The position numbers were made by a program, and so were the translations under genes. The notes beneath the pieces were generated by a model. It had not been told where the DNA came from and did not search any database. It saw only the letters and a list, made by a program, of their open reading frames with translations. A stretch of DNA of 33,454 nucleotides from Moorena sp. SS36440bin_2 (lineage in GTDB: Bacteria; Cyanobacteriota; Cyanobacteriia; Cyanobacteriales; Coleofasciculaceae). The first letter of the stretch is position 1. Each line of letters opens with the position of its first letter. The stretch lies in contig WTKN01000030.1 of assembly GCA_011524395.1 (NCBI GenBank), positions 1,943 through 35,396 on the forward strand. The letters are read 5' to 3'. Of this stretch, positions 8,008-15,249 are shown piece by piece.

Positions 8008-8934
8008 TTAATTAAACCAATGGTTGACCCCAAAACCTACAGCGCGCTTGAAGTCAGAGAGTTCTGCTGCTAGCTGAAGAACCGCTTGTTGACCAATGGT
8101 AGTTTCCAAGGCGGATGAAAACACGGTATCAATGGGATAGGTTTGGTAAAACTGCCGTAGTCGTTTCCGAGAACCTGCGATCGCAGCTTTAATCACAAAA
8201 ATTCCTCGCCATCCCCGCTGGTAACACTGTTCAAGTTGGTCAAGGGTTGCCACAGATTCATCCAATGCGATCGCAGTCGAATAGTTGTGACTCATCTCCA
8301 ACATCACATCGAACTGCTCTGGAGGTAGGGGCTGTTCGATAAACTCAACGGCTCCCATAGTTTCACATACCATCAGCCACTGCTCAGCTTCTTGTTTAGT
8401 CAATCCCCCATTGGCATCCAAACGCAATTGGCCAGAAGCAGGTATTGCTTCAACCAACTCCTTAACTATCTTGATTTCATCCTCAATCGGAGCAACGCCA
8501 ATTTTCAATTTAAAGGTTCGGTATCCCTGATTCCAGGGAGCTTCCCAGGATTGTTTTGCTGCTTCATAACTCGGCAACAAGTAACTGTAGTGTTGTTTGC
8601 GTTGTTCAAAGTCCTTTGTCGAAACTCCTTTGCCCATCACTAGCTCCCAAGCCGATTCAAATCCAAATTGACAACAAGGGAGTTGAGCAGGAATGGCGAA
8701 AATCTCCTCTGTAGTAATCTCCTGAGGTAATTGCTCGCAAAAATTAAAGGCTTGTTCCAGAGTTTCCGAACCAAACCAAGGGATAGGAGCAATTTCACCC
8801 CAGCCAATGTTCCCTATTTCATCACTAAGGCTAAGAATGATACCTTCTCTGACTGTCCATTGGCCATGACTGGTAGACAGGGGATGTTTAAAGGGACGCT
8901 GGTATGGGTGAAACTTGAACTTATAATTGGTCAT
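8008..8934 (-). CDS. menC: o-succinylbenzoate synthase MenC
   Basis: 308 aa enolase-superfamily enzyme that dehydrates SHCHC to o-succinylbenzoate. The full active site is visible: the K-x-K pair K142/K144 (FKLKIG), metal ligands D173 (RLDANGG), E200 (EFIEQPLP) and D225 (ALDESV), and the second-half acid/base K249 (FVIKAA). Length fits the family. The start ATG (8932-8934) lies only two bases from the TIR of a MITE-like element that fills the gap to menG, so any leader or ribosome site for menC is now element sequence. The gene is followed by menE on the same strand. Confidence 0.95.
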   Translation of the reverse strand: MTNYKFKFHPYQRPFKHPLSTSHGQWTVREGIILSLSDEIGNIGWGEIAPIPWFGSETLEQAFNFCEQLPQEITTEEIFAIPAQLPCCQFGFESAWELVMGKGVSTKDFEQRKQHYSYLLPSYEAAKQSWEAPWNQGYRTFKLKIGVAPIEDEIKIVKELVEAIPASGQLRLDANGGLTKQEAEQWLMVCETMGAVEFIEQPLPPEQFDVMLEMSHNYSTAIALDESVATLDQLEQCYQRGWRGIFVIKAAIAGSRKRLRQFYQTYPIDTVFSSALETTIGQQAVLQLAAELSDFKRAVGFGVNHWFN

Positions 8935-8936
8935 TT

Positions 8937-9076
8937 ATTACAGCGGTTTGCAATTGGGTGAGGTACAAATTCCTGGGTTTTAGGGAACAGGGAAAAGGGA
9001 AAAGGTAAGACGGAATAGGTAAGACGGAATAGGTAAAAAATACTGTGTACCTAATAGTTATGAAAAACGCTGTAAT
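8937..9076 (+). mobile_element. MITE-like element with heptamer core between menG and menC
   Basis: Both ends read ATTACAGCG inward. Both carry AGGTACA starting at the 24th base counted from TTACAGCG, which gives imperfect ~30-bp terminal inverted repeats with two conserved blocks at equal spacing. The interior holds TGGGTTTTAGGG, then GGGAAAA units and a GGTAAGACGGAATA doublet. There is no ORF. The right TIR overlaps the last codons and stop of menG, and the left TIR begins two bases from the menC start codon. Confidence 0.7.
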
Positions 9077-9821
9077 TGCTAATTGCTATTGCGCTGCATC
9101 CCGATTCCCGATTCCCGATTCCCGATTCAACACTTGTAGGTTTAGTCAATACCAATACTCCTAAGGTTCCACCAACAATCGGGTAGTGAGTTGCACGAAA
9201 GCCTACTTGCTGTGCTAAAGATTCTTGCTCCGGGCCACGGGGGAATCGCTGTATACTCGGCCAGATATAGGCATACTCTTCCTCAAGTCCTTGGTCACGG
9301 GCTAGGGGAACAACAATAGTTTCCAGATACCACTGTTCAAACTGCCGAAACAGAGGCTGAGACGGTAAGTGAAAGTCAAGAATTGCTGCTTTAGCCCCTG
9401 GTTTAAGAATACGGTAAATTTCCTTTAGGCTCTTGGGGATATCTACGACATTACGTAATCCATATCCCATAGTTGCTCCATCAAAGGTATTGTCAGCAAA
9501 TGGTAAATCTAAAACATCCGCCTCTTGCCAGTGAATCTGTGGTTCAGAGTATTTTTGTTTTGCGATCGCTAACATCTGGGGCGCAAAATCTACTCCATAA
9601 ACCTTTCCTAGAGTGCCTACTCTCTCGGCTAATAGTCGAGTCAGGTCTCCACTGCCACAACACAGGTCAACAAAGGTATCTGCTGACTTAGGTTCAGCCC
9701 ATTTAACCGTCATCAGCTTCCAAATTCGATGCTGACCCCAACTGATCGAGTCATTTAGCTGGTCATAGTTAGAAGAGATGTTATCAAAAATTCCCTGAAT
9801 CGCCTGGGATTGGTCTGACAT
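9051..9821 (-). CDS. menG: Demethylphylloquinone methyltransferase MenG (UbiE family)
   Basis: 256 aa SAM-dependent methyltransferase performing the last step of phylloquinone synthesis. Motif I is VDLCCGSGDL (51-60), the acidic strand end is VYGVDFAP (74-81), and UbiE signatures NVVDIPKSLKEIYRILKPG and YPIVGGTLGVLVL are present. The family normally ends near residue 227. The last ~28 residues are not native: bases 9098-9128 encode a GGGAATC heptamer array (SGIGNRES), and the final residues plus stop lie in the inverted repeat of the MITE at 8937-9076. Seven bases separate it from the menA stop upstream, so menA-menG are co-transcribed. Confidence 0.93.
   Translation of the reverse strand: MSDQSQAIQGIFDNISSNYDQLNDSISWGQHRIWKLMTVKWAEPKSADTFVDLCCGSGDLTRLLAERVGTLGKVYGVDFAPQMLAIAKQKYSEPQIHWQEADVLDLPFADNTFDGATMGYGLRNVVDIPKSLKEIYRILKPGAKAAILDFHLPSQPLFRQFEQWYLETIVVPLARDQGLEEEYAYIWPSIQRFPRGPEQESLAQQVGFRATHYPIVGGTLGVLVLTKPTSVESGIGNRESGCSAIAISNYSVFHNY
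9098..9128 (+). repeat. Heptamer array CGATTCC in menG 3' end
   Basis: Four CGATTCC units lie within the menG reading frame, adjacent to the MITE. Confidence 0.88.
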
Positions 9822-9828
9822 GATTCGT

Positions 9829-10764
9829 TTAAGTAAGGTTAATTAAGAAACCGACACCCAACAAGAGTCCACTCCAAAAATGTAGCGCTACGGCAATAAA
9901 CTTACAATTACTAACCTTTTGCGGTTGGTTGTGATGAGCGTTAACATGGCGGCAAAGCTTGATAGCAAAAGGCAATCCCACCAAATTGAGTAACGTCGAT
10001 AGGGGGAATAGCCCTATGATCACAAACCCAGCAGTGGCAGCGAATAGGCTTCCACAAATCCAGGGCAACAGTTGAGCACCCCGTTTGGTGCCAAGGCGAA
10101 CAATAGGCGATCGCTTCCCAGCTGCTATATCATCCTCTACTTGGTGAAAATGGGAGCAAAATAGAATTAACATAGTCGCCAGACCCACAATTATCGATGC
10201 CGCCAGGTTAGTAATAGACCAACTCTGGGTTTGACTGTAGTAGGCCGCTGACATACCTAACGGACCAAAGCTCAAAAAGGCGAGAATCTCTCCTAGACCT
10301 TGGTAGCCTAAACGAAACGGAGGTCCTTGGTAGATATAGCCAAGGCTGCAGCATAGGAGTACTAACGCCATCACTGTTAAATCTTGCTGCCACCAGCAGA
10401 TCAGTAGCATCCCCAGGATAGCCAGTCCTAAACACAGGTTCCCTAGCCAAAAAATCAAGGATTTGTTTCCCGTCAGGTTCACTATCGAGTGAGCTTTGTT
10501 TTTATCAATCCCAGTCTCAGAGTCAAACAAATCGTTACTCAGATTCTCCCAAGCCAGAATCAGAATCGAAGCACTGACAAATATCAAAAATATCGTCCAA
10601 TTGAGCTGATTGGTCTCAAACCATGCCACAGCAGCTGCCACCCAAACATAGATAATTGCAACGCTATACATGGGAGGCTTGATGGCTGCTAACCACAATT
10701 TCCGTTTGGAGCTCGGAGCATTAATTGTGTTTGTTGTCATAATAGTCCCGGAATATGAATGCAA
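9829..10764 (-). CDS. menA: 1,4-dihydroxy-2-naphthoate phytyltransferase MenA
   Basis: 311 aa polytopic membrane protein of the UbiA prenyltransferase family. It attaches the phytyl tail to DHNA. The first prenyl-diphosphate motif is NDLFDSETGIDKNK (N-D-x-x-D) with the following HSIVNLTG, and the second aspartate motif is EDDIAAGKRSPIV. About eight hydrophobic helices are apparent (for example TIFLIFVSASILILAW and FWLGNLCLGLAILGMLLICW). Two starts are possible: ATG at 10764, or ATG at 10740 (MTTNTINA, 303 aa), which fits cyanobacterial homologues as well; neither has a clear ribosome site. First gene of the minus-strand men arm, divergent from the methyltransferase-like gene. Confidence 0.93.
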   Translation of the reverse strand: MHSYSGTIMTTNTINAPSSKRKLWLAAIKPPMYSVAIIYVWVAAAVAWFETNQLNWTIFLIFVSASILILAWENLSNDLFDSETGIDKNKAHSIVNLTGNKSLIFWLGNLCLGLAILGMLLICWWQQDLTVMALVLLCCSLGYIYQGPPFRLGYQGLGEILAFLSFGPLGMSAAYYSQTQSWSITNLAASIIVGLATMLILFCSHFHQVEDDIAAGKRSPIVRLGTKRGAQLLPWICGSLFAATAGFVIIGLFPLSTLLNLVGLPFAIKLCRHVNAHHNQPQKVSNCKFIAVALHFWSGLLLGVGFLINLT

Positions 10765-10968
10765 GTCGCGCTAGACTGACCGTCAAACCATAAACCAATA
10801 CTGCTAGGACTCTTCAAGCCTTGGATAAACGGTCTTCAACGGTGTTAAGGGGCAGCAATAGCAGAATACCATTAATCCCAATCAAGGTCGTGAATTTATA
10901 ATACGTCAATTTATGTAAATTTTATTGACAAAATATTAACTCAAGTGATCAAAAAACTCCTATTACTA

Positions 10969-10987
10969 TAGGACTTACGCAAAACTG
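10969..10987 (+). repeat. Possible solo IS-end sequence (AGGACTTACGCAAAACT)
   Basis: TATAGGACTTACGCAAAAC resembles the terminal inverted repeat of IS elements common in cyanobacteria (from memory). No partner end or transposase is nearby, so it would be a remnant. Confidence 0.35.
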
Positions 10988-11060
10988 AACCCCAAACTAT
11001 ATAAGTAGTAGGATACGTTAATAACTCACCCTGCAAGTCTTGTAAGCAATTCTAAAAAGT

Positions 11061-12257
11061 ATGACAAGTAATGTAAAAGTGCTAGCACAGGATACTCTAG
11101 ATATCAAGTCTAAACAGCAAAGATTTGGACTGTCATCTAAATTGGTAGGCTTAGCCTTGGCGATCAAAAAGTATTTCCCAGAAGCTATCAATAGCTTAAG
11201 TAAGGTTATTGGTAATCGAATCAGACTCTTAGAAAGAGCAGAAATGCTGGCAGATGCTACTAGTTTCCAACGCACTGCAATTATTATGTCAGCCGTGAAA
11301 CTTGGTGTTTTTGATTATCTGTACAAGCATCCCGGAGTTTCGGCTAATTCAGTAGCCAGGGACTTGAATCTTAATCTGATATCAACCGAGCGATTGCTTA
11401 GGGTTTTGGAGAGCATCGGTTATCTCAAAAGTAGCCAAAACTACCAAATTAATCATCATCAAGTTTTTGGTTATGTTAACACTCAAATTAGTAATAATTA
11501 CTTAGTTAGAGAAAGTCCAAGTTATTTGGGAGATTATTACAATCTAGTCTCTCAGACATGGTCATCCTGGTTATCATTAAATTTAACTATCCAAACCGGC
11601 AGCTCAAATCAGCAGATGGATTTGTTTAATGGTAATGATGAAACCCTTTATGAGTACTATGCATTTGCTAACGAATATCTGAAAGAACCCTCCCGAGAAT
11701 TATTCACTAAAATTCCTCTTGATCAGGTTAATAGAATTATTACTGGCGAAGTGGGGATTACCTTTATAGGCAAGCTATTGGAACGCAAGCTTGATGTAGA
11801 CTTTGTCCTGGCAGGATTGGAAAATCAAATTGATTTTTTAGAGCAACTTTTAAGCAAGTATCCTTTACCTAAATCTCCAGAAGAGATTATTATATCTCCC
11901 GAGGGAAACGCTTTGTCTGACCAGTGGGGTGCTAACGAAGAGTATGATATCGTCTTTTTGTTTAGAAAATTGTCCTACAGCGATTATGGTAGCCAGTTTA
12001 TCAAAAAGTCTTTTCAGGTTTTAAGACCAAAGGGTATGGTGATTATCCTGGAACCTACCACTGACAGTTTGGTTCCTTCACCATCATTTTTGCCAGAATT
12101 AGAAATAATGGATTTATTAATTGGCGGAGTTAAAGCTCCCCCGCTTTACTCCACCGATAAAATTGTTAACCTCTTAAAAGAAGTAGGCTTCATGAAAACT
12201 GAAGTGGTGTCTACCCAAAAGGGCAGTTTCTTATTTGTAGTAGGTTGGAAAAATTAA
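11061..12257 (+). CDS. O-methyltransferase-fold protein with degraded SAM motif
   Basis: 398 aa. Residues ~65-180 match the winged-helix dimerisation region of plant/bacterial O-methyltransferases (MLADATSFQRTAIIMSAVKLGVFDYL, then NLISTERLLRVLESIGYL). The C-terminal part keeps the fold (YDIVFLFRKLSYSDYGSQF, VLRPKGMVIILEP, LLKEVGF). At the SAM loop, where the family has D-x-G-G-G-x-G, this protein reads IITGEVGITF, and the usual catalytic His of the LHDW motif is replaced by LSYSDY. It may bind a different cofactor or have a non-catalytic role. It lies between the two men arms, divergent from menA and upstream of menF, so a link with quinone metabolism is possible but not shown. A hairpin follows the stop. 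Confidence 0.75.
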   Translation: MTSNVKVLAQDTLDIKSKQQRFGLSSKLVGLALAIKKYFPEAINSLSKVIGNRIRLLERAEMLADATSFQRTAIIMSAVKLGVFDYLYKHPGVSANSVARDLNLNLISTERLLRVLESIGYLKSSQNYQINHHQVFGYVNTQISNNYLVRESPSYLGDYYNLVSQTWSSWLSLNLTIQTGSSNQQMDLFNGNDETLYEYYAFANEYLKEPSRELFTKIPLDQVNRIITGEVGITFIGKLLERKLDVDFVLAGLENQIDFLEQLLSKYPLPKSPEEIIISPEGNALSDQWGANEEYDIVFLFRKLSYSDYGSQFIKKSFQVLRPKGMVIILEPTTDSLVPSPSFLPELEIMDLLIGGVKAPPLYSTDKIVNLLKEVGFMKTEVVSTQKGSFLFVVGWKN

Positions 12258-12313
12258 TCAGGGATTATATATACTGGTATACCCTTGATTTCCGTCTTGA
12301 CTAATGACCCAAT

Positions 12314-12340
12314 AAATGTTGGTTTGGATTACCAACATTT
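12314..12340 (+). terminator. Hairpin after methyltransferase-like gene
   Basis: A perfect 10-bp stem, AAATGTTGGT / ACCAACATTT, with a 7-base loop, 57 bases after the stop. The T-run is short and the stem is not GC-rich, so terminator function is only likely. Confidence 0.45.
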
Positions 12341-12379
12341 TGCCTACCAAAACTAGGGCTCATTATTAAAATTCAAAAA

Positions 12380-12526
12380 GCGATGCAGAGGTGTGACCCG
12401 TGATGGCGAACGCGCCCCGCGTGACCTACGGTCAAGGGATTGCTCGCCATCACGGAAAACGCACCATTACGGTCTTGGGAAGGCAGTGCCGCCAAAGGGG
12501 GTTACCCATGAGCGACTGCATCAAGA
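12380..12526 (-). repeat. Dispersed cruciform repeat (GATGCAGTCGCTCATGGG family), enlarged copy
   Basis: The ends are GCGATGCAG and CTGCATCAAG, the same ends as the compact copies at 25253-25300 and 28857-28909 but in inverse orientation. Inside it has a 12-bp perfect inverted repeat (CCGTGATGGCGA at 12398-12409, TCGCCATCACGG at 12444-12455) enclosing a GACC-TAC-GGTC hairpin. This looks like a second palindromic repeat nested in the first. Confidence 0.75.
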
Positions 12527-12820
12527 ATAGAGCAAGGATTATAACCATAGTAAGCCTTGATCATCAAAATTATTACAATATTTTTTCAATAGTCTTGATA
12601 ATACCCTTTTTTTATTGATTTTTCCCCTTACCCTGCTTTTCTTAATTGCCAAACATGCTGATAATTGATCATTAGTCACTATAAAGTCTGTGAATTAAAT
12701 AAGTTATGTAAATACAAATTAAGAAATATGTAGTAAAGAGCGATCGCCTACGGCCAATCGCGTTTGTGTTGTCGTTCATTGAGCTAAACACTCCTGTAAT
12801 TTGAGAAAGCCAGCCTATAT

Positions 12821-14269
12821 ATGTCAGTCATTCCCTGCCCTGCTAACCTATTTCATGAAGCTAAAGAGTTACATCAGTTTCTCTTAGCCTGCCAGAAAAA
12901 ATCTCAAAAACAAGGTATTGCCAAAATAGCCAGTATTTCTCAAGAAATCCCGCCCCTCGACCCACTGGCAGTTTTTCAGGCAATTCGGGATAGAGCCGCC
13001 CCTTTTGCTGCGACGTCCGAGCCCCTACACTTCTATTTTGAAAATAGAAGTAATCAAGAATCAATTGTTGCTATTGATGCGGCTGTCTCCCTTAAGTTAG
13101 CTGGTAAGCAACGCTTCTATAAAGCACAAAAATTTATCGACTCATGTCTAGCTAACACCATAATTAGTGGTAAAATAGAGCAGCGATTTGCTGGACCTCA
13201 TTTCTTCTCTAGCTTTACGTTTTTTGCTGACAAGTTTAATAGTAACAACCCTTTCCCATCTGCCACTATTTTTCTACCTCGCTGGCAAATTTCACTTTGT
13301 CAAAGCCGATGTTTAGTAGTGGCTAATCTTGAAATCAATTCTCAAGTTAATCTGGATTGGCTGGTCGAAAGCCTAGGTCGGCAGTTTAATCTAATCACCT
13401 CTTCTGGTCGTCTGCTCTACTGTTTTACTGGTAAGGCTAACCATCATCAATTTCTCAAGCAAGATTCAAAAAAAGCCAAAGACTTTAAGTTATCGGTTTC
13501 ATCAGCCTTAAAATCTATCCAAGCCAATCAATTTAGCAAAATTGTCCTTTCCCAAGCGGTGGATGTCGTCTCACCAATACCCTTTAATCTGGTAGATTCT
13601 CTGGACAATTTACGCCATAACTATCCAGATTGCTATATTTTTTCCATCAGTAACGGCAAAGGTAAAAACTTTATTGGCGCTAGTCCTGAACGTCTGATTA
13701 GTATTTACGACCATCAGTTAGTGACGGATGCTTTAGCAGGGTCTGCTCCACGAGGTCAAACCCCAGCTGAAGATGCGGATTTGGCGAACCAATTACTTAG
13801 TAGTGAAAAAGAGAGACGTGAACATAACGCAGTGAGTGAATTTATTATCCAACGTCTTTGTCAACTGGGTTTGGAACTGGATTTTTCACAATCTCCCCAA
13901 CTGCTGAAACTCTCGAATATTCAGCATTTATGGACTCCGATTAAAGCAGCATTACCAGCTGATGTCAATCCCCTAGATATTATAGCGAAACTGCATCCTA
14001 CTCCAGCAGTAGCTGGTGTTCCTAGCAAAATTGCTTGTGAGCAAATCCGACACTACGAAACCTTTGACCGTTCTCTTTATGCTGCTCCCCTCGGATGGAT
14101 AGATTATCAAGGCAATAGTGAATTTATCGTTGGGATTCGGTCTGCTTTGATAGCAGGTAATCACGCTCGACTCTACGCTGGTGCTGGAATTGTTGCTGGT
14201 TCTGATCCTAATAAAGAACTTGCAGAAATTAACCTTAAGCTAATGGTGCTTCTTAAAGCCTTAGTTTAA
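12821..14269 (+). CDS. menF: Isochorismate synthase MenF
   Basis: 482 aa chorismate-utilising enzyme converting chorismate to isochorismate, the entry step of phylloquinone synthesis. The C-terminal half has the full family signature: FSKIVLSQ (~238-245, with the Lys expected as general base), GASPERLI, DALAGSAPRG, EHNAVSEFI, HPTPAVAGVP (~391), GWIDYQGNSEFIVGIRSAL and YAGAGIVAGSDPNKELAEI with the Mg2+-binding glutamates. The N-terminal third is variable, as usual for MenF. First gene of the plus-strand men arm; menH follows after 82 bases, with a weak hairpin in the gap. EntC-type isochorismate synthases are related, but the neighbours make MenF the natural call. Confidence 0.95.
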   Translation: MSVIPCPANLFHEAKELHQFLLACQKKSQKQGIAKIASISQEIPPLDPLAVFQAIRDRAAPFAATSEPLHFYFENRSNQESIVAIDAAVSLKLAGKQRFYKAQKFIDSCLANTIISGKIEQRFAGPHFFSSFTFFADKFNSNNPFPSATIFLPRWQISLCQSRCLVVANLEINSQVNLDWLVESLGRQFNLITSSGRLLYCFTGKANHHQFLKQDSKKAKDFKLSVSSALKSIQANQFSKIVLSQAVDVVSPIPFNLVDSLDNLRHNYPDCYIFSISNGKGKNFIGASPERLISIYDHQLVTDALAGSAPRGQTPAEDADLANQLLSSEKERREHNAVSEFIIQRLCQLGLELDFSQSPQLLKLSNIQHLWTPIKAALPADVNPLDIIAKLHPTPAVAGVPSKIACEQIRHYETFDRSLYAAPLGWIDYQGNSEFIVGIRSALIAGNHARLYAGAGIVAGSDPNKELAEINLKLMVLLKALV

Positions 14270-14351
14270 GGCTATTTTCATTGGTGGTTACTTTTGGATA
14301 ATCAGTTACAATAATTTGGTTATAGTGAATTATAACAATTATTTTTGATAA

Positions 14352-15143
14352 ATGGGATATCAATTTAACTATGAGTTAAGAGGAAACCGAGAGCAACCAC
14401 GGATTCTTTTTTGCCATGGATTCATGGGTAGCAGCCAGGAATTTGATGAAGCAATATCATTACTTTGTGAGGAATTTTGTTGTCTAGCTGTTGATTTACC
14501 TGGTCATGGTAAGACCAAAGTTTTACGTGGGGATGAGTGCTACACCATGCCCAACACTGCTCACGCCTTAAAGAACTTACTAGAGCAGTTAAACTTTGAA
14601 CCATGCTTTTTAGTTGGCTATTCTATGGGAGGTCGATTGGCTCTCTACATGACCCTTCATTTCCCCCAATGTTTTAGTAAAGTAGTACTCGAATCAGCAT
14701 CTCCAGGGCTAAAGACTGAAGCAGAACAATTAAAACGCCGTCAACGAGATTGGCAAATTGCCGAAAAATTGGAAACTGAAGATTTATTGACCTTCTTATC
14801 AAATTGGTACAATCAGCCTCTGTTCACCTCCCTCAAGCAGCACCCTAACTTTGAACAGATGATCAAAATTCGACAACAAAATAATCCTCTGGAATTAGCT
14901 AAATCTCTGCGTCATATGAGTACAGGATGCCAACCATCTCTGTGGGAATCACTTCCTAATAATCAAGTTCCTTTGCTTTTGTTAGTTGGAGACTATGATC
15001 ATAAATTTAAATCAATTAACTCAGAAATAGTAACAAGTTGTCCAGAAGCTCAGTTAAACGTCATTGCTGATTGTGGACATAACATCCATTTTGAAAATGT
15101 CAATGAATTTGTTAAAAATGTCAGAAATTTTTGTAGGAATTAA
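14352..15143 (+). CDS. menH: SHCHC synthase MenH (alpha/beta hydrolase)
   Basis: 263 aa alpha/beta-hydrolase-fold lyase removing pyruvate from SEPHCHC to give SHCHC, the step between MenD and MenC. Catalytic triad: S91 in GYSMGGR, D216 in GDYDHKF (the D-x-KF pattern is typical of MenH) and H243 in CGHNIHFE. The oxyanion region HGFMGSSQEF (22-31) and VDLPGHGKT are also present. It begins at ATG 14352 without an obvious ribosome site and sits between menF and menD, which supports MenH over a generic hydrolase. Confidence 0.9.
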   Translation: MGYQFNYELRGNREQPRILFCHGFMGSSQEFDEAISLLCEEFCCLAVDLPGHGKTKVLRGDECYTMPNTAHALKNLLEQLNFEPCFLVGYSMGGRLALYMTLHFPQCFSKVVLESASPGLKTEAEQLKRRQRDWQIAEKLETEDLLTFLSNWYNQPLFTSLKQHPNFEQMIKIRQQNNPLELAKSLRHMSTGCQPSLWESLPNNQVPLLLLVGDYDHKFKSINSEIVTSCPEAQLNVIADCGHNIHFENVNEFVKNVRNFCRN

Positions 15144-15172
15144 AAATTAGGGATGAGGGATGAGGAATTAGG

Positions 15173-15196
15173 GTATTCAACCGTCAACCGTCAACA
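15173..15196 (+). repeat. Short heptamer run CAACCGT
   Basis: Three CAACCGT-type units in the menH-menD gap, of the same family as the arrays inside menD and mfd. Confidence 0.7.
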
Positions 15197-15204
15197 AAAC
15201 CGAA

Positions 15205-15236
15205 TCAACATTTAAAATATTCGAATTAAATGTTGA
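15205..15236 (+). promoter_or_regulatory. Hairpin 13 bases before menD start
   Basis: A perfect 11-bp inverted repeat, TCAACATTTAA / TTAAATGTTGA, with a 10-base AT-rich loop, directly upstream of the menD ATG. There is no ribosome site between it and the start. It could affect menD translation or be an operator; nothing in the sequence decides this. Confidence 0.4.
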
Positions 15237-15249
15237 TGAACATAACTGA

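Larger units (their letters stand above)
12258..12820. other. Intergenic region, repeat-bearing
   Basis: No gene. From left to right: a hairpin that could be a terminator (12314-12340), a long dispersed repeat with nested palindromes (12380-12526), AT-rich DNA, and a short GC-rich repeat around a GCGATCGC site (about 12740-12765). An open frame at 12400-12618 starts inside the repeat and is not supported. Confidence 0.75.

Noticed and set aside
12400-12618. 72-aa plus-strand open frame
   Set aside because: It starts and runs inside a dispersed palindromic repeat and has no ribosome site or protein-like composition.
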